This document shows positions 26,348 to 35,197 of a stretch of DNA of 64,000 nt, in pieces. The notes under the pieces were generated by a model that was not told where the DNA came from, searched no databases, and saw only the letters and a list, made by a program, of their open reading frames with translations. Origin of the DNA: Solibacillus sp. FSL W7-1436 (GTDB lineage Bacteria; Bacillota; Bacilli; Bacillales_A; Planococcaceae); the NCBI RefSeq assembly GCF_038007305.1, contig NZ_JBBOWV010000001.1, positions 3,462,501-3,526,500 on the forward strand, written 5' to 3'. Within the stretch, counting starts at the first letter, position 1; every line of letters begins with the position of its first letter. Both the position numbers and the translations under genes were made by a program.

Positions 26348-26611
26348 ATGTCGCAAAAAACATTTACAATCACAAGCAAAGAAGGGTTACACGCACGTCC
26401 CGCTAGTGCATTAGTAAAGGTAGCATCCGGTTTCTCTTCTGAAATTTTCTTACAATACGGTGAGAAAAACGTGAACTTAAAATCAATTTTAGGTGTTATG
26501 TCACTTGGTGTGCCAGCAGGTGGAGAATTTACAATTACAGCAACAGGTTCTGATGAAGAAGTAGCTCTGCAGCAATTAGACGCTATTTTAAAAGAGCAAG
26601 GACTGGTTTAA
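26348..26611 (+). CDS. ptsH: Phosphocarrier protein HPr
   Basis: The 87-residue carrier passes phosphate from Enzyme I to the sugar permeases. His15 lies in GLHARPAS. Ser46 in NLKSILGVMSLG is the site HPr kinase phosphorylates in Gram-positive bacteria to make the CcpA co-repressor. I use the ATG at 26348, which follows GGAGGG; an upstream in-frame ATG at 26333 would place the ribosome binding site inside the gene. The stop TAA overlaps the ptsI start by one base. Being divergent to fruRKA rather than beside ptsG is unlike Bacillus subtilis. Confidence 0.97.
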   Translation: MSQKTFTITSKEGLHARPASALVKVASGFSSEIFLQYGEKNVNLKSILGVMSLGVPAGGEFTITATGSDEEVALQQLDAILKEQGLV

Positions 26612-28296
26612 TGAAAATACAAGGAATTGCCGCTGCTAGTGGAATTTCAATTGCAAAAATCGTAAAGTTTGAGCCTGTAACAATACTTGAGCAAACAGAA
26701 ATAGGCACAACAGAACAAGAGTTAGCTAAACTAACTCAGGCAATTGCCGATTCAAAAATCGATTTACAGCAGCTTGAAGCCCAAACAGCTGAACGTTTAG
26801 GAACATCTGAAGCAGAAGTTTTCGGTGCACATTTACTTGTATTACAGGACCCAGAATACATTGATACGATCGAAGCACTTATTCATGAAGGTAGTGGTGC
26901 TAAACAAGCGATTGAGTCGGTTCAAAATCAATTTATGACGCTTTTCTTAGCACTTGATGATGATTATATGAAGGAACGTGCAGCTGATGTAAAGGACGTT
27001 TCACAACGATTAATGCGCAAAGTTACAGGCACAACGGAAAGCCTTTCGGATTATAAAGAACCTGTCATTTTAGTAGCCCATGATTTAGCACCTTCAGATA
27101 CAGCAAAATTGAATGCAGAATTCACAAGAGGATTTATCACGGAAAAAGGTGGTAAAACTTCGCACTCCGCCATTTTCGCACGCTCATTGCAAATTCCAGC
27201 AATTGTCGGTGCTACTGGCATTTTGTCTGAAGTGCAAAGTGGTGATATTGCGATTATGAATGGTGAGACGGGTGAATTTTTCATTAACCCAACGACTGAG
27301 CAACTTGAACATTATGAGGCGCTTAGACAAGAACAAATTGAGAAGCGCCTAGGTTTACAGGCTCTATTGAGTGAAAAAACCGTAACGAAAGATGGGCATC
27401 ATGCCGAACTTGCTGCGAACATTGGGAGCTTAAACGATGCGCAGAAAGCACTTGAGCAGGGTGCAGAAGGCGTCGGCTTATTTCGTACAGAATTTTTGTA
27501 CTTGGAGCGAGATACTGCGCCTACTGAACAAGAACAATTCAAAGTTTATCGTGATGTTTTAACTGCTATGGGTGAACGCCCAGTCGTAGTACGCACACTT
27601 GATATCGGTGGCGACAAAGTGATCCCTTATTTAAATATGCCTAAAGAGGACAATCCATTTTTAGGTTTACGTGCAATTCGTTTGTGCTTCGCAAACGAAG
27701 AGCTGTTCCGGACACAGCTTCGAGCATTACTACGCGCGAGCAGCTACGGTAACTTAAAAATAATGTTTCCGATGATTTCGTCAATCGATGAAATTCTTCA
27801 AGCTAAGCAGTGGCTGGCTGAGGAAAAGGAAGCTTTAATTGGACAAAATGTTGAAGTAAGTGACTTCGAAATCGGCATCATGGTTGAAATTCCGAGTGCT
27901 GCAATTTTATCACCTGTGTTTGCTAAGGAAGTGGACTTCTTCTCAATCGGCACAAATGACTTAATTCAATACACATTAGCAGCTGACCGAATGAATGAAA
28001 CAATTTCACATTTATATGAACCATTCCACCCTGCGATTGTATCGCTTTTGAAACTTGTAATTGATAGTGCCCATGCACAGGGAAAATGGGTTGGCATGTG
28101 CGGTGAAATGGCTGGAGACTCTGCAGCAATTCCCTTACTTGTCGCACTTGGCCTCGATGAATTTTCAATGAGTGCCCCTTCGATTTTAGCTGCGCGTAAG
28201 CAGATTAACAGTTTATCGAAGGAAGCTCTACAAGAAAAACTGCAGCAAACATTACAACAATCTACCGCTGAAGGCATACGCGCTATTTGGCACTAA
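26611..28296 (+). CDS. ptsI: PTS Enzyme I (PEP:protein phosphotransferase)
   Basis: The 561-residue enzyme takes phosphate from phosphoenolpyruvate and gives it to HPr. The phospho-histidine lies in TEKGGKTSHSAIFARSL. PEP-binding residues occur in GVGLFRTEFLYL, and the C-terminal barrel contains DFFSIGTNDLIQY and GMCGEMAGD with its catalytic Cys. Its start overlaps the ptsH stop in TAATG, so the two are coupled. A strong terminator follows. Confidence 0.97.
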   Translation: MKIQGIAAASGISIAKIVKFEPVTILEQTEIGTTEQELAKLTQAIADSKIDLQQLEAQTAERLGTSEAEVFGAHLLVLQDPEYIDTIEALIHEGSGAKQAIESVQNQFMTLFLALDDDYMKERAADVKDVSQRLMRKVTGTTESLSDYKEPVILVAHDLAPSDTAKLNAEFTRGFITEKGGKTSHSAIFARSLQIPAIVGATGILSEVQSGDIAIMNGETGEFFINPTTEQLEHYEALRQEQIEKRLGLQALLSEKTVTKDGHHAELAANIGSLNDAQKALEQGAEGVGLFRTEFLYLERDTAPTEQEQFKVYRDVLTAMGERPVVVRTLDIGGDKVIPYLNMPKEDNPFLGLRAIRLCFANEELFRTQLRALLRASSYGNLKIMFPMISSIDEILQAKQWLAEEKEALIGQNVEVSDFEIGIMVEIPSAAILSPVFAKEVDFFSIGTNDLIQYTLAADRMNETISHLYEPFHPAIVSLLKLVIDSAHAQGKWVGMCGEMAGDSAAIPLLVALGLDEFSMSAPSILAARKQINSLSKEALQEKLQQTLQQSTAEGIRAIWH

Positions 28297-28303
28297 ACAA
28301 ATC

Positions 28304-28347
28304 AACCCCATCCCGATACGATTCTCTTGTACCGGGATGGGGTTTCT
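28304..28347 (+). terminator. ptsHI terminator
   Basis: AACCCCATCCCG and CGGGATGGGGTT pair perfectly, followed by a short T-run. Confidence 0.8.
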
Positions 28348-28441
28348 ATTTACAAATAATTAGTGTGGCGATATCTGAATGAAAATACCGGGCGCCTAGT
28401 AAAGAAATTTTGATTTCCTGACGAATTATTGCTAAAAGTTT

Positions 28442-28813
28442 TTATACCCTATCTGCAGGTGTCAGGTACTTCATTCCCAATATACGTTTCATCTCTTCGC
28501 TCACCCAGTTGCGTAAAGCGATATTGCCATAACTTCTTGTTTCATCGTATCCCCTAAACAATATAAAATAGTAGGTCATATAATCATCGGTTTTTTGCTT
28601 TTCAATTTTACAACCTTTCTTATACAAAAAGTCCCTTAGCTTTTTAAATTCAAGAAAGGTTTCATTAATTTTGGAATCGTACCACTCTCCCAGTACGTCC
28701 CTCATTTTTAATTCTGAAATACAGTCTCTGTCCCGCTCGAGTGTTTTTAAAAATAATTCCAGTACAATGTACCGGTGAATGTCATCACTAAGCTTCATGA
28801 ATTCTTTATGCAT
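28442..28813 (-). CDS. Hypothetical protein, mostly helical (about 123 residues)
   Basis: The product begins MHKEFMKLSDDIHRYIV and ends RILGMKYLTPADRV. It is charged, predicted largely helical, with no membrane segment and no family I recognise. I place the start at the ATG at 28813 with a weak GAGTGG site; the frame extends three codons to a GTG. A palindrome lies about 50 bases upstream, which suggests specific regulation. It converges with ptsHI. Confidence 0.5.
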   Translation of the reverse strand: MHKEFMKLSDDIHRYIVLELFLKTLERDRDCISELKMRDVLGEWYDSKINETFLEFKKLRDFLYKKGCKIEKQKTDDYMTYYFILFRGYDETRSYGNIALRNWVSEEMKRILGMKYLTPADRV

Positions 28814-28861
28814 TGAGACCACTCGCTTTACTAATTGATGGATATACCGCTATTTCTATTC

Positions 28862-28885
28862 TATACAAGAACACTTGTTTGTATA
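28862..28885. promoter_or_regulatory. Palindromic operator candidate upstream of the 123-residue gene
   Basis: TATACAA and TTGTATA form an exact inverted repeat around a 10-base spacer, and ACAAG and CTTGT form a second one inside. The position about 50 bases before the start suits a repressor site. Confidence 0.3.
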
Positions 28886-29003
28886 CATGATCTGAGAATG
28901 TAAATTGGACGTTTCATCTGAAGGAAAAACTTTCAATCGAAGAATCGGGTATTTTTCATAGCTGTTTAAGCCATTCTAACTTTTGTTAAGGAGGTGAACA
29001 GCT

Positions 29004-29189
29004 GTGGAAAATAATAAACTTAATATTAAACGTCAGCGCAATAACAATAACAACAATAATAATGAATTTGAATTCGGTGAAGATTTCAATTTCGAAAATT
29101 TAAATAATCAAAATCAAAATAACCGTAACAACAATAACAATAATAACTTCAATAAGAAAAACAAAAATAATAATAACAACAATAAATAA
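29004..29189 (+). CDS. Asparagine-rich low-complexity protein (61 residues)
   Basis: About half of the residues are Asn, in runs of up to eight, interrupted by an acidic segment EFEFGEDFNFENL and Lys/Arg-containing turns. The gene begins with GTG behind a perfect AAGGAGGTGA site, so translation is probably strong. No signal or membrane segment is seen. Such Asn-rich proteins occur among spore-coat and surface proteins of Bacillales, but I recognise no family. A 22-base-pair hairpin follows. Confidence 0.65.
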   Translation: MENNKLNIKRQRNNNNNNNNEFEFGEDFNFENLNNQNQNNRNNNNNNNFNKKNKNNNNNNK

Positions 29190-29235
29190 TACGAACTCCC
29201 TTTAGTGGAGATTGAAAAACAATCCCTCAATATAT

Positions 29236-29287
29236 AGTAACTAAGCAGCCCTTTACCTTCCCACTGGTAAAGGGCTGCTTAGTTACT
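29236..29287 (+). terminator. 22-base-pair perfect hairpin after the Asn-rich gene
   Basis: AGTAACTAAGCAGCCCTTTA and its exact reverse complement (plus CC/GG) pair around the 8-base loop TTCCCACT. The only T-run comes a few bases later, so it could be a terminator or an mRNA-stabilising end. The rest of the gap up to 29515 holds no gene I can support. Confidence 0.7.
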
Positions 29288-29514
29288 GAAACTTTTTACA
29301 ATGGCAAAAGTCTCAAACCCTATAACTGTATAAAAAGAGTAAGTGTGGAGAAGAATAACGTTCACTGAACGCTTTCTTATAAATTTTCGATACAGATGAC
29401 CAGATTTAATATTAATTACATTGATTTTTAGTATGAGCAATTATCTTGAAGATTAACAAAAACAGGAATAACATAGTAATTGTAAGTTAATCTCACTATT
29501 CGGAGGGGTTTAAT

Positions 29515-30993
29515 ATGAATAAAGCACCAATTACAGTTAACGCTATTATTAATGGCGAAAAAATACAAACAGATAAAAAAATTACGCGTGAAAATCCAAC
29601 ACATCCAGATCAAATTGTTGGGTACGCTCCAAATAATACGAGAGAGGAAACAATCCAGGCAATCGACGCAGCATATGAAGCCTTTAAAACCTGGGCTTGG
29701 AGTGATGTGGAAGATCGTATTTCAAGAATGCAGCGTGCCATTCAGAAACTAAAAGATGCAACGCCTGAAATCGCTGAGTTATTATCACGCGAACACGGGA
29801 AAGCGCTATATGATGCCCAAGGAGAAATTGCTGTTTCTCTAATGTGGATGGAATTTGCCGTTGATAATGTGAAAAAAGTGACAGCTCCCGAAGATCGCAA
29901 ACATGAAACTGGACGAACAATCATCACACATGACCCGATCGGTGTCGTATCCGCGATCACGCCATGGAATTACCCGATTTCCCTTTCAACAATCAAAATC
30001 GCTCCGGCACTGTTAACAGGGAATACAATGGTGCTAAAACCAAGCCCATTTGCTCCTTTAGCGGTAAGTCGTGTAGCCGAAATTATTGCGGATGAATTCC
30101 CTGCAGGTGTTCTGAACTTAGTTAACGGGGATGCAGAAGTTGGAATTGAACTTACATCCAACCCGAAAGTCGCGAAAATCGCCTTCACAGGTGGTACAAA
30201 CACAGCTAAGCATATTATGAAAGCAGCATCTGAAACGATTAAAAAAATGACGCTGGAACTTGGCGGTAATGATGCGGCAATCGTATTAAATGACTTTGAT
30301 GTAAACGATGAACGTGCTTTACGAAGAATGGTTATTGCCAACTTCCTGACAGCCGGTCAAATTTGTATGATTGCAAAACGTGTCTATGTCCACCGATCCA
30401 TTTACGATGCGTTTGTTGAAAAATATATTGAAGCAGCAAATAAATGGATTAAAGTAGGCGACCCATTCCATCCGGATGTTACAGTCGGTCCAGTAAATAA
30501 CAAAAACCAAGTCGAATATGTAAAAAGTTTAGTGGAAGATGCCAAAAATAAAGGAGCTGAAATTATTCCATTAGGAACAATCCTCAACCCTGAATTAATG
30601 GATAACGGTTACTTCCTGCAACCAACACTCGTGTTAGGTGCAGATGTTCATGACCGTGTCGTAGTGGAAGAACAATTTGGCCCTACTGTACCAATCCTTC
30701 CATATGATGATGAAGAACAAGTTATTCAATTACACAATGAAAGCATTTACGGTTTAACAAGTTCCGTTTGGGGAGAAGAGGAACATGCTATAAAAGTGGC
30801 TCGTCGCATTGAAGCAGGTACAACGATGATCAATACTGCCGCAATCCAAGGGCTGGATGTCCGTTTCCCATTTGGCGGAGTGAAACAATCAGGTGTAGGT
30901 CGCGAATACGGATTGGATGGCATCAAATCTTACACAGAAACTCATGTCATCAATTTGCCGAATGACCTGGAATTACCTTACATTCCTGAATAG
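29515..30993 (+). CDS. NAD(P)+-dependent aldehyde/semialdehyde dehydrogenase
   Basis: The 492-residue enzyme shows TLELGGNDAAIVLND with the catalytic Glu, GQICMIAKRVYVHR with the catalytic Cys, cofactor-binding FTGGTNTAK, and the asparagine in ITPWNYPISL. It would oxidise an aldehyde to the acid. The N-terminus and the AIQGLDVRFPFGG segment place it among general semialdehyde dehydrogenases, but the substrate is unclear. GGAGGGG lies 7 bases before the ATG. It is a single-gene unit with a terminator. Confidence 0.88.
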   Translation: MNKAPITVNAIINGEKIQTDKKITRENPTHPDQIVGYAPNNTREETIQAIDAAYEAFKTWAWSDVEDRISRMQRAIQKLKDATPEIAELLSREHGKALYDAQGEIAVSLMWMEFAVDNVKKVTAPEDRKHETGRTIITHDPIGVVSAITPWNYPISLSTIKIAPALLTGNTMVLKPSPFAPLAVSRVAEIIADEFPAGVLNLVNGDAEVGIELTSNPKVAKIAFTGGTNTAKHIMKAASETIKKMTLELGGNDAAIVLNDFDVNDERALRRMVIANFLTAGQICMIAKRVYVHRSIYDAFVEKYIEAANKWIKVGDPFHPDVTVGPVNNKNQVEYVKSLVEDAKNKGAEIIPLGTILNPELMDNGYFLQPTLVLGADVHDRVVVEEQFGPTVPILPYDDEEQVIQLHNESIYGLTSSVWGEEEHAIKVARRIEAGTTMINTAAIQGLDVRFPFGGVKQSGVGREYGLDGIKSYTETHVINLPNDLELPYIPE

Positions 30994-31010
30994 AAAATAC
31001 TTTCAATAGA

Positions 31011-31051
31011 AAAGAGCATTTACCTTTATCGGGTTAATGCTCTTATTTTTG
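31011..31051 (+). terminator. Terminator after the aldehyde dehydrogenase
   Basis: AAGAGCATT and AATGCTCTT pair around a loop, followed by T residues. A larger ORF that begins inside this hairpin is not credible as a gene. Confidence 0.75.
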
Positions 31052-31102
31052 TCTATTCCCATTATTGCTACCCTTCACATCTTCGCCTGCTTCTTTCACT
31101 TT
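31043..31102 (-). pseudogene. Fragment resembling the C-terminus of the YtxH protein
   Basis: Twenty codons read KVKEAGEDVKGSNNGNRQK and stop. They match the C-terminus of the intact YtxH-type gene 2 kb away (KVKEAGEEVKGGSNGQSQGA), on the same strand. Upstream the frame is unrelated or shifted. It looks like a decayed copy or a mobilised 3' end. The gap from 31103 to 31490 is AT-rich and otherwise shows no gene I can support. Confidence 0.4.
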
Positions 31103-31490
31103 TCTTCTGCAATTTTGCGCATGCAGGGTATGGAACATCCACGAAATATGGGGTTGATTCTATTAATGATGATGTATGAGGATGTGATAAGCATGCACCG
31201 CCATTTTCAGAAGGTATTTACGAATTTTCCATTTTCACTGGAAATTTCAATAGGCTATTTCCATTTTTATCAATTTATTACGACTATCTATAAATCTCTT
31301 TCCAAAATTATTTGATTTTTATTATATTTTTATATAACAGTTTTCACTACATAATGTTTGTTTATCTAGATTTTATTTGGATATTTACATTTTCAATTGA
31401 TATTTATACTGAATTTTCTAAAAACTTTGTTTACAAACTTAGTCTTCCATTACTATAATTTGAGTTATCAGAAATATTGGAGGAAGATAT

Positions 31491-32921
31491 ATGTACACAC
31501 TTCTTGGTTCTATCACTCTATTAATTGTAGGATATATCGTATATGGAAAGTTTATTGAAAAGGTGTTTATTGTTAATGATGCAACGCCGACCCCAGCTTA
31601 TACAAAAGCTGATAATTTAGATTATATGCCCATGCCTGCCTGGAAGGGCTGGACGATTCAATTATTAAATATCGCAGGGCTTGGACCTATTTACGGTGCC
31701 ATTGCAGGTGCACTGTATGGACCCGTTGCAATGATTTGGATCGTATTTGGTTGTATTTTTGCCGGTGCCGTTCATGACTATTTTGCAGGGATGTTATCAT
31801 TACGTCATGGAGGCGCACAATTCCCAGCACTTGTTCAACGTTATTTAGGTAAAGTAATGCGTGTCTTCACTGATATCGTTTCAGTAGTATTAATGGTTTT
31901 AGTAGCAGCTGCCTTTACTGCAGGACCTGCTGCTGTTCTTTCGTCAAAATTAGGAATTACATTTATGACAGCACTTATTGCGATTTTCATCTACTTCTTA
32001 TTAGCAGCAATTTTACCGATCAATCAAATTATCGGTCGTATTTATCCACTATTTGGTGCAGTATTAATCATTATGGCCGGTGCGGTATTAGTATCACTCG
32101 TCACTTCAGGTATTGCGATTCCTGAAGTATCTTTAAGTAATATGCATCCGAATGATTTACCGGTTTGGCCATTATTAATGATCACGATTTCTTGTGGCGC
32201 AATCTCTGGCTTCCACTCTACACAAAGCCCGATAGTTTCAAGAACAATCAAGAAAGAATCGGAAGGTCGTAAAGTCTTCTTCGGTGCCATGATTGGTGAA
32301 GGTGTCATTGCATTAATTTGGTGTGCGGCTGGTATGAGTTTCTATGGCGGTACAGAAGGATTATTACCAAAAATCTCCGAAATTGGTGCAGGTGGTGTAG
32401 TAGACGAAATTTCAATTGCATTACTTGGTACATTTGGTAGTATTTTAGCGATATTAGGGATTGTAATTTTACCCATTACGACAGGTGATACTTCATTACG
32501 TTCAGCACGCATGATTGTGTTAGACTTTTTAGGCTCTCGTTTTTCAAAAAATAGTACAACACCAATTTTAGCAACAGTTGCGGTTGCAGCACCCGCATTT
32601 TTCCTATCAACAATTGATTATCAATTCTTATGGCGTTATGTAGGGATGACGAATCAAATGGTTGCAACAGTTATGCTTTGGGTTGCAACATCGTATTTAT
32701 TGAAATCAGGCAAGTTCCACTGGCTTGCAGGTTTACCAGCCTTATTCATGACCTCTGTAGTATTTGTATACTTAATGGTAGCGCCAGAAGGATTTGCGCT
32801 TGCTTATGAAACAGGTGTCGTCATTGGTTTAAGCTTTACAGTCCTAGTTTCTTTCATTTATATTTATCAAATCTTTAAGCATAAAGCTTTTGCAAATCCG
32901 GTATTTTTAACAGAGAAATAA
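31491..32921 (+). CDS. CstA-family carbon-starvation transporter
   Basis: The 476-residue protein has about a dozen membrane segments and the CstA signatures LLNIAGLGPIYGAIAGALYG, GCIFAGAVHDYFAGMLSLRH and GFHSTQSPIVSRT. This is the shorter CstA form of Firmicutes. Family members take up peptides or pyruvate when carbon is scarce, by proton symport. No two-component LytST pair sits beside it. GGAGGAAG lies before the ATG, and a perfect terminator follows. Confidence 0.85.
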   Translation: MYTLLGSITLLIVGYIVYGKFIEKVFIVNDATPTPAYTKADNLDYMPMPAWKGWTIQLLNIAGLGPIYGAIAGALYGPVAMIWIVFGCIFAGAVHDYFAGMLSLRHGGAQFPALVQRYLGKVMRVFTDIVSVVLMVLVAAAFTAGPAAVLSSKLGITFMTALIAIFIYFLLAAILPINQIIGRIYPLFGAVLIIMAGAVLVSLVTSGIAIPEVSLSNMHPNDLPVWPLLMITISCGAISGFHSTQSPIVSRTIKKESEGRKVFFGAMIGEGVIALIWCAAGMSFYGGTEGLLPKISEIGAGGVVDEISIALLGTFGSILAILGIVILPITTGDTSLRSARMIVLDFLGSRFSKNSTTPILATVAVAAPAFFLSTIDYQFLWRYVGMTNQMVATVMLWVATSYLLKSGKFHWLAGLPALFMTSVVFVYLMVAPEGFALAYETGVVIGLSFTVLVSFIYIYQIFKHKAFANPVFLTEK

Positions 32922-32945
32922 AGGATTCAGACTTTTGCTAACTAT

Positions 32946-32986
32946 AAAATCTCGCATTTTTAGAATTCTAAAAATGCGAGATTTTT
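32946..32986 (+). terminator. Terminator after the CstA-family gene
   Basis: AAAATCTCGCATTTTTAGAA and its exact reverse complement pair with practically no loop, followed by a T-run; it can act in both directions. Confidence 0.85.
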
Positions 32987-33070
32987 ATTTTGAGTATGCT
33001 TTCGATTTTCTACTAAATGAATTCAACATCTAAATTGATTTTACGTTAATCATTTAAAATTTCACGGAAG

Positions 33071-33535
33071 CTAGGCACCTTGGCTTTGCCCGTTACTCCC
33101 ACCCTTCACTTCTTCGCCTGCTTCTTTTACTTTCCCGCCGATATCTTTTAAATCCGTTGTCGCATCTTTTGCTTGTGAAAGAATTTCACTTGATTCTTCA
33201 GTTACCATAGTAACTGGTTGAATAATATTTTTGTTTACTTTTTCATATAGATTTTGAGCATCGCTGATTGCTTCTTTTAATACTGACGATGCTGATTTCA
33301 ATCGTTCCTGCAGGTCATCCTTTACTTCTGAAGGATTGTTTTTAACTTGGCTGTACATATCCATTGTCGAATCTTTCATACTTTTTGTTGATTCCGTTAC
33401 TTTATTTCTTGTATTTGAATCCAGCAAAGAAAGCGCGCCACCAATAACTGCCCCAATTACCATACCTCTTAAAAGCTTCCCATTATTGTCATTTTCAGTT
33501 GTTGTCGATAAATTATTGTACGAAGTTTGTGCCAT
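33071..33535 (-). CDS. YtxH domain-containing protein
   Basis: The 154-residue protein has one membrane segment near residues 23-40 (LLRGMVIGAVIGGALSLLD), followed by RNKVTESTKSMKDSTMDMY and a long helical, charged tail rich in Lys, Glu and Ser. This is the layout of the YtxH/general-stress family in Bacillales, whose members are induced by SigB stress. I saw no clear SigB promoter. AAAGGAGC precedes the ATG. The function is unknown. Confidence 0.75.
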   Translation of the reverse strand: MAQTSYNNLSTTTENDNNGKLLRGMVIGAVIGGALSLLDSNTRNKVTESTKSMKDSTMDMYSQVKNNPSEVKDDLQERLKSASSVLKEAISDAQNLYEKVNKNIIQPVTMVTEESSEILSQAKDATTDLKDIGGKVKEAGEEVKGGSNGQSQGA

Positions 33536-33853
33536 AGTGAATGCTCCTTTATGTTTGAATTTATAACGTTACTCATTAGTTGCCCGATATTTTTCTCGTT
33601 CAAACAATTAATTCTTTTTCAGCATTCTTTCATTCACTACTTCCATTTCGTAGTTGGCATTAATAAAACCTGTATCGTCCTCTGCTACTGACTCTGAAAA
33701 TTATGCATATGTAAACGCCTGTTCGGGATTGGAATTTAAGCTGATAGCGTCAGTGCCGACAAACATCGCATTGCTCATTTGCAGGTAACGCTTGCTTCTT
33801 TTTCAATCGGGCGTTCATAATTACGTTGGATCTTTTAATATTTCTCAATTATT

Positions 33854-35062
33854 TTAGAGAGAGTCCACGGCCGGCTCTGTTGCATCTGTTGTATTTGATT
33901 TTTTTAACGACCAAATAAAAGTCAGTGCAAAACAGCTTAATAAAATGAACGTTCCAAAGATATACGGTGCCTCCATTTTCCAATCATATAAAACACCTGC
34001 ACATATTGGCCCAATCATATTTCCTAAACTCATATAAGCATTATTTACCCCTGCAGCAAATCCTTGGCCATCTCCTGCCATTTTACTAATAATGGTGTTC
34101 ACTGCTGGACGAATCAACGTAGCAGCAATCGCATTTAAGCTCGCAACCGTTAAAATGACGAAATATCCGCTTACATAGATCAATAAGTATAACGTCACTG
34201 CAGCTAACATTAAATTAACCATAATAATTTTGACTTCTCCAAAACGTGCAAACAGCTTATTGATAATAAACAACTGAATAATTACACCAGCTACCCCACT
34301 TACGACTAGAATCGTCGAAATTAAAAACGGTGAATAATTAAATTTGTCATTTAAGAAAAGGGACATTGTCGCTTGAATGTTAGCAATCCCAAAACTAAAT
34401 GTGAATACAACAACCAAAAACACAAAATACGGCAGTTTCACTGAAAGTATTAGTTGTTTAAATATATTATCACGCGGGCTTTGTGTTAGAGATGCAGCTC
34501 TTTCCTTTTGCTGCGGCAGCATGTAAAAGGTTACAATTGCTGTCATAAATGCAATCATCCCAGCAAAATAAAACGGTAAATCCAGATTGATTTCCGCTAA
34601 GCCACCACCGATGCCCGGTCCTATTGTAAAGCCTAAACTGATTGCAGCACCAACCAGGCTCATGCCTTTTCCTCGATCTTCCAGCGGTGTTATATCGCCC
34701 ACATAGGCTAAAATCGTCGGCATGATGAAAGCCGCACCGATTCCGCTCATAAACCGTGAAACAAATAAAACCCATAGGTCATCCGTATAACCAAATAATA
34801 CTTGTGCTATGCCGTAAATAATGAGCCCTGTAATAATAATATTTTTGCGACTATAGCGATCTGAATAATTTCCAATAATCGGCGAAAAAATAAACTGCGA
34901 CAAAGAAAAAGTGGCGATTAAAAAACCATAAATCTGACCCCGGGCGCCAAATACTTCTAAATAAGCGGGCATTACCGGAACAATCATACCGATGCCGCCC
35001 ATCGTAATAAACATATTAAACATTAGTAAGTAAAGAATCGGTTTATAATTACTATTCGTCAT
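33854..35062 (-). CDS. MFS multidrug efflux-type transporter (12 membrane segments)
   Basis: The roughly 402-residue protein has twelve membrane segments, the motif GNYSDRYSRKN in loop 2-3, and motif C in helix 5 (GFTIGPGIGGGLAE), which marks drug:H+ antiporters of the DHA1 family (NorA/Bmr/TetA-like). It probably exports hydrophobic compounds. The start used is the ATG at 35062, with AAGGA nine bases ahead; an in-frame TTG sits upstream. It lies after the aromatic meta-cleavage genes on the same strand, separated by a hairpin. A role in exporting aromatics is conceivable but not shown. Confidence 0.8.
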   Translation of the reverse strand: MTNSNYKPILYLLMFNMFITMGGIGMIVPVMPAYLEVFGARGQIYGFLIATFSLSQFIFSPIIGNYSDRYSRKNIIITGLIIYGIAQVLFGYTDDLWVLFVSRFMSGIGAAFIMPTILAYVGDITPLEDRGKGMSLVGAAISLGFTIGPGIGGGLAEINLDLPFYFAGMIAFMTAIVTFYMLPQQKERAASLTQSPRDNIFKQLILSVKLPYFVFLVVVFTFSFGIANIQATMSLFLNDKFNYSPFLISTILVVSGVAGVIIQLFIINKLFARFGEVKIIMVNLMLAAVTLYLLIYVSGYFVILTVASLNAIAATLIRPAVNTIISKMAGDGQGFAAGVNNAYMSLGNMIGPICAGVLYDWKMEAPYIFGTFILLSCFALTFIWSLKKSNTTDATEPAVDSL

Positions 35063-35100
35063 AGCATCATTCCTTATTGGCAAAATAGAAAAACAGATAA

Positions 35101-35143
35101 GTTGTAAACATACTCAGAAAGCTTCAATGAGTATATCTACAAC
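35101..35143 (-). terminator. Hairpin between the flavin hydroxylase and the MFS pump
   Basis: GTTGTA, ATACTCA and TGAGTAT, TACAAC pair in order with one bulge, just after the hydroxylase gene on the minus strand. A T-run is not adjacent. Confidence 0.5.
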
Positions 35144-35197
35144 TTACTTCCTGGCGCATTTTTTATCGATATCGTGGAAATGATTGATGCTTTGTGG

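Noticed and set aside
28868-28881. Possible LexA/DinR box in the 28862-28885 palindrome
   Set aside because: GAAC-N4-GTTT is present, but the flanking C and one central base do not fit the Bacillus SOS consensus, and no known SOS gene follows.
28990-29300. Possible CRISPR-like array in the repetitive 29 kb region
   Set aside because: The repetition is an AAT/AAC codon run in the Asn-rich gene, without spacers or regular repeats. No CRISPR array is present in the window.
31037-31315. Plus-strand 92-codon open frame after the aldehyde dehydrogenase
   Set aside because: It begins inside the terminator hairpin, has no ribosome binding site, and its front is the antisense of the YtxH-like fragment.
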